Of a stretch of DNA of 64,000 bases, positions 18,644 through 29,800 are shown one piece after another. A program made the translations under genes and the position numbers. The stretch is from positions 720,417 through 784,416 of the forward strand of contig NW_020170412.1 of the NCBI RefSeq assembly GCF_000524195.1. The letters are read 5' to 3'. The DNA comes from Echinococcus granulosus (lineage: Eukaryota > Platyhelminthes > Cestoda > Cyclophyllidea > Taeniidae). How positions within the stretch are numbered: position 1 is the stretch's first letter; each line of letters starts with the position of its first letter. Below the pieces are notes generated by a model that saw only the letters and a list, made by a program, of their open reading frames with translations, did not search any database and had not been told where the DNA came from.

Positions 18644-19631
18644 GGTGAAGGCGTTGCTGTTAAGCCTACTTCTTCCTGCCTATTCCGACATATGCGCAAC
18701 TGGCGCGGTTTTATAGGCAACCCTAAAACCACCGCATAATTTGATTTAAGCGCTACTCATAGGCACAAGCTCAGTGGGTTTGTATGTGATTTCTGCACAA
18801 TAGAAAATGCTCCCTCCCAACCAAGGTAATCGCCTTAATTACTCTTGAGAATTTGTCATGCGTTCTCTCGAATGTGCACCAGATGCTTCTAGACACTTTA
18901 CAACCTTCTGAAAAGTTAACTCTATCTGCAAAATTCATTTTATGATTAAAAGATTCTAATTAGCTGTTTGAGAATAAGAAAGGGGAATTTCGGCACCATT
19001 TTCATTATTAGTCCTCTTCAGCTTCCTCAGTTTTGCCTTACACGCCTGAACCCCCTTTGGTGTGTTGTGCTAGGAAGGAAAAGATAACGCCTAATTCCAC
19101 TTCCAGTCATTCTTCTTATTGACTGCATTATTCTTGGCTCTCTTTTATTACCTCATGAAATACTTTATTTCAAAATAGATTTGCTCACTGATCTGTGTAA
19201 CTTTGTCATGCGACATGCTACATGTTCCAATCCGTTGGATCTATCCACAAGGGTCCGGTTCGTGTAATCATTAGTGCCCTGAGTCTTCCCTGGCATTGTA
19301 ATGTGTCGGAGAAGAGTTGGAGGGCCATCATCATGGCCCGGTGCGCCATTCTTCAGAGCGGGAGCGGCAAGTGTCATGCGCGGATGCCCAAGTACCCTCG
19401 TAGTTAATCAAGCAGTTAAACTAACTGTCAAATCACTACCTAATTACTCAGAGCCTTCCTTTGCAGTATTCTGTTCACCTTATCGAGTAAAATTGAGGTT
19501 TGCACTTCATACGGGGCCATGCCTTATTATAGCCACAGCTATTCAAAGCAGTTTTATTCTCATTCAAGGAAATCCTTGTTTGTTAAGTCTATGTGTAGCG
19601 CTTTGATTATTTGTTCAACTTTTCGTCCTAG

Positions 19632-22600
19632 TTACGCGGGCACTTGGGGCTCCGCCGTTTCTACTTCTGCTGGGCGGCATGACCTCCGCCTTCTAGTCCT
19701 TCTGAGCATCGAAGATATATTTTCCGTCCTCATGTAAGTCACTACATAACCTTTGAGGAATTCTTCCATTTATATACTTTAAACTAGTTATTTAATTTTG
19801 CCGACCCTAATCTACTTAGAATGATGGAAATGAACTTGCGCGTAGATTTAATCTAGTTACCGCATACATTCCTGAGCTCCTTAGTTATCTTGCATGCCCA
19901 CGACTGCAGAAAAAAAATTGCGCTGAATTCGGAATCGCCTTGGAAATGACGGCGCGATTAGAAATACAATCATATTAGGCACATTCTCCTTGGAAAAGAA
20001 AATGGAGGTATGTACTACGTTCATTGTGTCATTGAAGGAATCTGGGGCTAAGTTTTGCCTCTTTTTTGTAGGCCACATTCAAAAGAAACACTAAAGGGGT
20101 AGATTTTTAATTTCTGCACTTGATTAATGGTAGTACAATTACTAACACAGTATTTAGTCACCTTGTCACATGACAAGCCCCGGTGGCATCACATCAAGAA
20201 ATAGGAGTTATTAGATTTGATGTAATTCGCCTTTTTTACTACAACCTCACTGCCGTGGGAGTAGGATTGTAGGGCAGGGCGGTTCAGGGAGTTCCCACAC
20301 ACGCACGCACGCACACACGCCGGATTGAAAGGGATCAGGTTTCAGGCACAATCTGAAATTTGCCAAGTTGAAACCCACATTTCACATTTGCAAGTTAGGA
20401 TTACTTAATTTGGTAGATTAGAGTGCTCTCCTTACCCTAGAAACTTTGTTTTACGTGCTTTATAGTCCATGGTGGAAAAAGGTGAAACTGCAAGGGCCAC
20501 GATGGAAGAAGACCTTGACTCCGCACAGTCCTCTCTCCAAATGACGCAGTTTCAATCTGGGCATTCAACAGGGTGGCCAGTTTCTATGCAAATTTATGGA
20601 ATAATGAAAACTTTCTTTGCTTTTTGGAACTAATGGGTTATGTAAAACAAAATTTGAGATGGCGATCACGGGTCACAATAATTTTATGGGCTGTTTGACT
20701 GACATGCGCTCGTATTGAGTCTCGTTTTTTGTTTTTTTTCTGGTTATGATTTACAAAGTCCATAGGGTCCAGGAGCAACAACAATATCCCCCTGATTGTG
20801 CGCACTTTGTCTCGTAATTTTTCAAATGTCTGGTAATTTCGTGACTTTCTGAGGGCTATGGTTGGTAAATCACAGACATCCATTTAAAGCAATAAAACGT
20901 GCTTACAGTGTGTCTAGAAGGCAAAAAACAGTAATGTGGAGAGGTTTAGTCAGCATTTTACCACCATTGGAATCTGCGATTCCCCTTCCCAAGCATTGCC
21001 ACCGCCTCCACACTTGCAAAGCAATCCATTCCTAGCCACCTCTATAGACGTCTCATTTTTGTGCCTCATTTGTCCACTAAATTTCGTGCATATTTGATGT
21101 GATTGTCCACTGCTAATGTCAAGGAAAGTGATTTTATCTTGGAGCTTGGACAGGTGTCATCAGGCATCATCATTCCATTCCACTTCATTTCAAAGCGGTG
21201 GTGCTGCCACAGGCACGTTTAGCAGCGATTTGAAGCATAGTTTTGTATTGTGGTGTAATAAAATTGTGAGAATAAGAAAACCACATTATTTTAACTCATC
21301 CGTACTTGTCCTTTCTGTTTCTAAACGGAAAGAAAGTTTTTTTTTCACATACCATCAAGTTGTGTCGTATTGGATAGATGGATCTCAGTCATAACGGTTT
21401 TACCCTTAGTAAGGAATTCGTAGCGCCCAGTTGAGTCTGCAGCCCACCTCAGACATTCACACACACACAAGGCTGAAGTGACGTGTGTGCCTTCTCCTCA
21501 AAGTGTGCAATTGGCAGTCTCGGTACTGCCTCGCACTTCCATCCGGTTAATGAATACTGGAACAAAGTACGATTGCAATCGGTCATTCAACCAACGGACC
21601 AGGCAATCATTTGCCTAGTCAGCCAGTCGGTCAATCAGCGAACAATGTCAAGAGCACAACACGAATAGACGGAAGGAATTGAAGAGCATAGTGTGAGTCT
21701 CTTGAGTTTATTGTCTGTCTCTTTGCGCACCTGTCAGTTATATGTTGGCAGCACGCAGGAAGTGGATGAGTGAGACCCTTTTGCCTAGCTTTTGTCTTCC
21801 ATTACTGGCCACTAGGCCTCCAACTTTTCCGTAGTTCCATAACAAAGTTGCCGTCAGATGGGTTTGTCCCCGCTACAATCTGGTGTTTATGGACGTGAGC
21901 TTGGATCCTGTTGAGCCGCCACCCCGATTAATCAGGTGGCCAGGGCTTTCATAAAGACGTCTTTATCCGCCGATGGGAGTGAGTGAGCAGAGAGGCAAAA
22001 CTTGTGGATACGCGGTGAGCCGTCGACACGTGGTGGCTTCCAGTCCATTACGGCGATTAATGGAACCCCTAAAGCACCTCTGTCTGCAGGAGCGCACAGT
22101 TCTAGCGTGCTCTGGAAGTAACCACGATGGTGGGAACTGCAGGAGACTTGAAATAGGGACGTTGTATGGAGTTGCAGGCATTCTTAGATCGCCTTTTAGG
22201 GTTTATTCGACTGCTGCGCATCTATCAACTGGTTAGGTAACAGACCACCTCCTACCTAATGCGCCATTAAATTGGGGTCGGCAAAAACCACTTAATTGAA
22301 CTACAAATTCGTTTCCGATGGGCTTAAAGGAGATCTCGTTCCCGCGACCATGTACTACGAGAAATGAAGAATAGAAAGGGAATTTTAACAAGGCATTTAA
22401 AAGATGTGCCGATTTCGCGTTCTTGTGATCCACAAGCATCAAAATTCGACCAAATAACCGCAAGATTCAGCTAACCCTAATTTTTTTCTTCAATTCCTAA
22501 CTTCTGCTCTTTATTTCCTGATCTTGGTTACATCTTAGCCTGGTGCGAACCAACATTAACCTCCCGCAAAGGCTGCAGAATCTTCAAGTTGGGTAGATAT

Positions 22601-23671
22601 AGTATTTGGAGAAGGCGCGGTGTCAGGAATGACCTAAACTAACCGACTGATCGAGGTGTCTACTCTTGACAGCTACGAGGAACTAAGTGGGGGATCGAGG
22701 TGTGAAGAGGAAATGTCAGCAATGTTTGATGTGAGTGGTAATGAAGCACTTGATCTGCATCCACATCAACCGAGAAGCGGAACTGGTGAAATGCGAGAGG
22801 CAAAGACTCGAACAGACGGACCGAAAATAAGCTCGAAAAACCCGCAATGTGCTTTTCACTTCCTTCGCGTATAGGATCCGGCCCCTTGAATGCGGACGCA
22901 CCCGACGAGGTTGCAAGCTGGGGCTGTAGCCACCTCCACCCCGCCGTATCAAGGTGGGACCAAGTTTTCATCGCCAAGGTGGAATTGGTGGCAAGACAGA
23001 TTGCAATGGTGATTATTTCAACGAGATGTATCAAAACACCACCCAAGCTACTTTTTTGGGATGTAAAAAGGGGACAATTTGCTAGGGGAAGATCTTTGAT
23101 GCCTCCGAGCTTTCTTAGAGCGAAAATCTGATCCTGATACTCCATGTGTCGGAACATCACCATCAAGACTGAGACTCTTCCAGCGTAAGACTGTAGAACT
23201 GGAACTGTGGGCAGTTGCAAGGTGGTAATAGAAAGTTTACTTGGCAGTGCCATCTCACCCTACACCAGTGACCCCTCCACTTGAGGTCTTGAAACAATCC
23301 CAACGACGGGATAGTGCGCCGCTTTACTTCACTAAGTATCTCAACCAGCATTTCAGTGAATGAATGCATCTGTGGTGACGTGTTAAGGAGTGAAAGTAAA
23401 TGCCCCTCTTCTGTGTTTTGTCGGTTCAACTTGTCTACAAGTGATGCCCAAAAACTCTTGCGACAATTGAATGACATCATATTCACTCATTTCTCGTCTA
23501 AAAAGAGGTTCCATGGGAGAAGAGAAGACGACCAAACCTAGCAACGGAAGAATTGCTTTAAAGCAATTCAAACAGCCGATTCCAACAGTTCCTCGCTTAA
23601 TTCCAATACAAACTCCGGTGATGACATACAAGTGTCCGGCTCTAGAATTACGTCGACAGTGGCAAGAATAA
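19632..23671 (+). CDS. Unrecognised spliced gene, 5' end not defined
   Basis: I do not recognise this protein. A chain of plus-strand exons is supported by splice sites and protein-like composition: 19632-19733 (ends AT/gtaagt), microexon 19820-19841, 20466 to about 20577, 21154 to about 21265, 22539-22592, 22673-22730 (GAT/gtgagt), 22875-22978 and the last exon 23506-23671 (stop TAA). Phases agree for 19733 to 19820 (2/2), 19841 to 20466 (0/0), 20577 to 21154 (2/2) and 22592 to 22673 (2/2). They do not close at 22730 to 22875, so an exon is missed or misplaced there. Readable pieces are HDLRLLVLLSIEDIF, a Ser/Gln/Gly-rich stretch, NINLPQRLQNLQVG, YEELSGGSRCEEEMSAMFD and a Pro/Lys-rich C-terminus ending LELRRQWQE. 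An AATAAA at 23810-23815 follows the stop and could be the poly(A) signal. The gene converges on the PIX gene. A 197-codon minus-strand frame across 22660-23253 is read as antisense shadow. Confidence 0.5.
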
Positions 23672-23809
23672 AGGGATCAGTTGGAGCGAAAAGGGGTGCC
23701 TGCATTGCGTAGCCCCCCTCCCACTCAGCTTAAACAATTCTCGGCTATACGAACACGAAAAGTGAGACAAAAATCGGTCTCTGTGTGATTAAAAAGTAGG
23801 ATGAAATTA

Positions 23810-23815
23810 AATAAA
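23810..23815 (+). promoter_or_regulatory. Possible polyadenylation signal AATAAA
   Basis: Lies 139 bp after the stop of the plus-strand gene ending at 23671, inside the 184-bp spacer before the convergent PIX stop. Position fits a short 3' UTR. Confidence 0.4.
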
Positions 23816-23855
23816 TTATTGTCTTCAATAAGTATGTGAGGATGGAGACGGTAAG

Positions 23856-26800
23856 CTAGGTCTTACGAGCAGAAGCCGAGGTGGGTAGAATAATGGGTGG
23901 AGGACGAAGGGGCACCATAGGAGGGGTGGGGTCGATGTTCTCATAGGTTCGCGGCGGCACCGTAGGGCCAACGGGTGCGGTGGTGCCGGGCGGAGGCAGC
24001 GAGTTCTCCTTCATCCTCATCTCCGTGCAACTCAGCCGCAGTTGTGTTAGATCAACTGAAGAACAAAAAATATGGAAAGAGTTGAAGCAGTATGGCTTAA
24101 GAGGCAAGCCAGATCCGTGCATAGCTCAAATAGATGGACAGGCATGCGGAGTGCAACAAGGCAACTGGTCCCAATCAACACATCGGTGGTGCTGTTCAAA
24201 CTTCACTCGCCGCCTTGAGTGCCACTACAGGTAGGCGACAATTACCTAGCTTTAGTCTTCTACTAATTGTTCTGTTGCCATTGGTGCTGAAAGTACTGCA
24301 ATCCGGTCTCCATGCCGTAGTCTTGAGTAGTTCCCGTGAATAGGTACGCTTTGTTCTCTGTGGTTGTCAAAGGTTGAGGGATTTTCGCCGCAGGAGTCAG
24401 ACACATGTAAACAACTGCTGAACTGCATGCCACACAACAAAGGCGATACAAAGCTTCTGCACCTTTGAAACCGGATCACGCACGGTTCGTGAATTAGAAA
24501 ACCTCGATCTGCATCCATGCGGTCAGTTTAAGTGACATTTGATAAGAGGAGGGTTCCCAAATAAGAGGGACCGTGGTGGAGGCCAGAAGAAGCACCGCGC
24601 CGATTGACTTCTAGATCAGCAGTCCAATACACTCTAGCCTGATGCTTTTTTCACCTGTCAGCGCATTAGGTCACAATGTTCTACGACTTTCTCAGGTGCT
24701 ATAGATGTAAAGGAGTCGCTTCTTCCCTCCCAATTTACTTCAATGCGCAGCGGGATATCACTTGCCTTGATGCCCATTCTTGACGCGTGTTCGGGTGATT
24801 CGTCAAAAGACGCCAAGTTTTTGGATGGTACGTTTGACTGCCCCCTCCACCTTCTCCGCATTCCATACACCAAGTTTGACACGTGAACCGGCTGCACCTG
24901 TGGAATACGAGTTAAACTCAAGTAGCGAAGGCGGATAAAGTCAAACCGGATCCTTTAGGTTTATTAGGCATTGAAGAACGCCGTATCGATGGTCTGACGC
25001 ATATCCAGACCCCGTGATGCATGCGCACAAACGATCTCATGCGGTTAACAAGACCTTCCGAAGTAAATATCAAGTCTGTCTGGAGACCTATACCGAAAGC
25101 CGCGCGGACGCAACGCTAGTTGGCAACACCGTAAGGTCAACTGCTACGAGGAATTAGTAATCACGACCGTCGTGTATGATCGGCACACCCAACCACCCCT
25201 GTGGCATCCGAGGTAGAGGCGCCACCATTTCGCAGCCCTCTAGCCTCCCTTGGCTGAGACTCCTCTACTAAGAAACTGCATTCAGGGTCGGTCCTGTTAA
25301 TGCTTAATTTTTTTTCTCGATAGTAAAGCAGTAGAGCATTTAAGAACTCTTGATGTTGTGCTCTTTGCTAATTCCAACTGTGGAACTTCATGCTTTTTGC
25401 TTCAACAGGCCACTTCAATTTAATCTGCACAATCAACCACCTCTGCTACTGAAACTTGTTTTTAAGTAGTAGCACTTTGGCGTTTCTCCTACTTCTTCGG
25501 CTATTTCACTCACTTGGGATAGTGTTTTGAGGATGATGCACAGAGACGGTGTTCCTTCAAGCCGGTTTTATGCATGACCTATCTATCTGTCAACCTGAAC
25601 CGCCAAATTAAGGTTGAGTGCGCTTTATAACTTCTTGAGTTTCTCTAGCTTCGCCAAATTTAGATCTCAGGAATATTGGAAGAAGCGGACACACGCAAAT
25701 TCAAGGGGGACAGAATCCCAAGGATAATCAGGTCATCATCATCAGGCCACACTCACACGCACACCACTAAAAACAAACTGCAGAAATCAGCCCGTGTTAA
25801 TGGGAAAAAAGTGTGCAGAAACACCTCGTTACCTTGTTTGTTCGACTGCAACTACAAAGCGGTGGGAAAGCTGACGCCTTTAACTGACCTTTACTACACC
25901 ACATGTAGAAATTCACTGACTACTTAAACTCAAACGTCAACCAGACTTACGTGGTTTGAGAGCGCCCTTCGGGAGGCCACTGCCGCAGTAGAGTTCAATG
26001 ATTTGCAGAATCTTTGCGTCTTTCTCGTTGCGTTGTGTGACCTCGTCTGCAAATTGTAATAAAAGGCTGAAGATAGGCGGATTAAGTGGAGAGAGTGAAA
26101 TCAGTAACTCCGGGGAGCGTCCGGGGGGGGGGGGGGAAAGGGGCAGATAAATCATGCTCAAATTAGCGGTGTGAGGGGGCCCGACGTAAGCGCTAGTGAG
26201 TGGGGACAGCGCGCACCACTAGGGGCAAATCGTAGAAGACACAAGCAATCAAATGTGATGACAGTGATGATGACCGAAGGGTCTCGGAATGCTTTCCGAC
26301 GTGCTAAACTTCAATGCAGGCTCCTCCATGGCGTCACGGTGCAGTGATATTGGCCTTCCAGACCATCTGCGAGTGTATAAGATAGCTGCTTCCCCATTTG
26401 AACAGGGAATTGTAAAACACGTCGACATTAAAGAAAAACTTAATTTTGATTAACATCAGTTATGATGAAGCACAATACTACGGCATTCGACGTGGAAGAA
26501 AACGGTAACAGTTGATCTCGTGAATGGCCTTAGAACTTCTCGCTTAAGTGGAGAAGTGGTGGTCTCTGTCAATTACACGGAGGTCAGAACTGAATGGAAA
26601 TGAACCTTACGTAGCCTACTTAACTCGCCCGGCGGCGGTGGTCGAGAAGATAGAGCTGGTAGACGCCTCGCGTGAAACACTGCCTGAGTAGACTAATTAT
26701 CGTTATCAATCGCACCACCAGATGGATTTAGAACATGTTATATGGTAGTGAGGTGGGGATGCACTACCACCACAGGTCACCACTAAGGCGTGGACAGGGG

Positions 26801-29800
26801 AGGGGGAGGAACAGCACAAGCAATCGTGCAGGAGAGAGAGAAGCGATCAAACTATCAGCAGCATGAGCATGAACATAAACAGCGGCAGTGCACTATGTGC
26901 TGAAATGCTTGTATTTACGAAAGTGTCCAGTCGAGCGTAGAATATCGTCCGCATTAATAGCACTCTTCTGGCGATCTGAAATTGTCCGCAGGAGGAGGAG
27001 GAGGAGATGAGGAGAGGGTTGATTGTAAAGGCACCATAAATGGCAGAGCAAGACAAACACTTACCTGTACGCAGGATAACAACAAAAATAACAACACCTA
27101 AATCTGTTTACCCTTATATTGGTTCCTACCATTCCTTGAAGGTCCGTGTACAGCTAGTATCACCAGGGCTACCTCAGGCCTTATGTACTGATAGCTTTGA
27201 ATATCAACAGAATTAGTGATCCACATCTAAGCCCAGGGCTCAACTACATTTGGGGGTACCACACCTTTCTGAAGGGTTTTCAGAAGTGCTGCAAACACAT
27301 CAGCCGTATTGCTACAGCATTTTGGCGAGTCATGCTCCACTAGCGTTGCCAATAAGATGTTTTCTCTCATCTGCCAAAATTTAATAATGGAAGACTACCA
27401 AAGACCCAGCTTTCGTAGGAGCTAAAACCACACAAAAGAGAGAGAGCCTGTGAATACACCCTTTCTCAAGAGACACGACATGCTCAGCGGATGAATTCAG
27501 ACTGCAAAGTTGACAACAATTGCTAATTTTCAGATGATCTACTTATGCCATATAAGTAGCAAGGCCTCTTGGTCATACCGGTACGCTTGCGTCGCATGAC
27601 CTTGCCGGCAGACGCGGCGGCCCCTCGGCCCTCACCACTGGCGCCAGATCGTCCAGGTGAATTGGGCCTGGAACCGCGATTTCCGTGGCCACCCGCGAGG
27701 GTCACTCGAGCACCAGATCGGGGAGGCATTTCCCCACCGCTGCCAGAGATTAGTGAACAGTGGGACTGCAGTGGGGTGCAGTCGAGACGTAGATGGGTTA
27801 GACGGTCCTCCTGTTGGTTTTGGAGATTTTGTTGAGGGTTTTTAAAGGCGCTTGAATGAGCGACTTCTTGACGCTTTGGCATGGTGAGGATGTCCTCTGT
27901 GGAGACAGAGAAAGCGAGAGAGTAAACGTGGGGATCGGAGAAGAATAAATGGAGGAAATGAGAGGGAGCCAAATGACAGACGCTAAGATTAAGGGATAAG
28001 AGCGAGTCTGCTAACCAGGCCACTTGACAAGAGGTCGAGTCCGCACTTCGTGCGATAGAAATCGACATCCGGGTAGATTGGTAAGATCGGTGACAGCAAT
28101 AGCGTTAGTACGAGGCGGTGGTGGTGGTGGCGGTGAGGTAGAAGGGGGCGTAGGCACATCATCGAACGCCTCCGCCTCTCTATCTGCAGCAGGACCGCAA
28201 ATCGGACCGGAGTGAGAGGAGCGCAGTGCAAAGAGGTGTGGCGCAGCAGTGCCAGCAGCGAAGCCGGAGCACCCGCCTTCGTCGGTAGCTCCACCGGCAG
28301 ATCGACGACGTAGCAACCCCAAGCCGCCCGGTTTGGCGGCCCGTGTAGCACTGCGCTGACGCAGAATGGCACCACCTGCCGTCTTCAGGGAAGTTTATGG
28401 TAATAGAAACAGTAAAACAAATCTGAGATATCCCCTAACATTGCTGCCTTCCGATAGCCCATAAGCCCCGGGTTACTGCTCAAATGTTATTTGGTGCTAC
28501 AGACCTACTAGCGTGCAGTAACCTTTGTTTGCGCAACTCATTTACCAAAGAGATTGCCTGAGCAACAGCGCTGTGTAGTGGGCTTCTCCTTGAGAACTGA
28601 AAGGAATGCAAATGAATACGTTTTACTGAATAAAAAGATGTCTCAAGTCACTATGGGTAAGAAGTCGAAAGCAAAGCAGATTAAGCGTTTGCGGTGCAAA
28701 AGTGAGGATTCTGCTATCCTCCAATTAAGATGGGCATTTCATCACTTTCAAAGCAGGGTAATGAGGAAGGTTACACGTGCAGAATGCTTCAAGCACAGTA
28801 AACTGATAAGTCGCCCATCAATAAGACATCCAAATAGTGTGAATGTTCCAAAGACGCCCTGAAGGTCTCCACGACGGTGACGATTCCGATCATGGAGGCC
28901 CTGTAGACAATCCTCAACACCGACAGTCAACCCCGCGACCAATTGGCGCGTGGAAGAGTACCTCCTCAACAGATAATGGGCGCATAACTTGCCGTGAAGT
29001 TGTACACAGGAATCCGTGGGGACGGTGAACACAATCATTTGCAAATGGCAACACGATGGGACCAATGAAGAGGTGAAGCAACTTGTCCTGGATTGTTTCG
29101 GTGTCGAAGCTACCCAGGTATAAGTTGGACGTTTAGACCCAAAATAACCTTTTTAACGTTCCTTATCGACGGTCCACCCCAGCCCTTCGATATGTTACTA
29201 ACAGCCCTTCTTCCAAATCAGTGCGGCTTCAGGGCTGACTCATACCAAAGAAGCAATCCCAACTTCACTGTCTAGCTTTTATTCATAAGTGTAGAGAAGA
29301 AAGTTCATTATCGTGGCGACCGAAATCACAGCGACTTTTAACAACCACCTCGATTTCCAGTTCTGTACAATGGCTACCACCGAAGTAAGACCACAATTTA
29401 GTGAACTGGGAACGTCCACTAGGAAGCTGCCTACTATTTCTCGAACAATGTCACCAAGACGGTGGGGGCAAACTAGATAGGAGATTACATAACAGGATGG
29501 AGGAGAGGAGGAACAAGTACCAAACATAGCCCCATGAAGTTACTGCATTAAGGATGTCGACTATTTCCGAGCAATACCAAGTCGGCTTACCCTTAACACA
29601 CAGTCCGAAAACAATACTGTGAGCCTTTAAGATACATACTCAGCGTTGAAGTAGACAGTCGTTCTACTGATGGAGAATCCTAGCACGATTTTTGTCGTTC
29701 CAATCTCCCATGTTTGCCTTTAAGGCGCCCGAATTCCTTGTGATGATAGAGGCAGTGACCAAAGGTAACGCCAAGGCCGGAGTGATTTGGCTGCCGTGGC

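Noticed and set aside
22660..23253. 197-codon minus-strand frame
   Set aside because: It lies antisense to plus-strand exons with good splice sites (22673-22730 and 22875-22978) and ends past the PIX stop; read as shadow.
24661..24955. About 98-codon minus-strand frame in the PIX 3' region
   Set aside because: Considered as a missing PIX exon, but it has no match to PIX and no in-frame donor before its stop.
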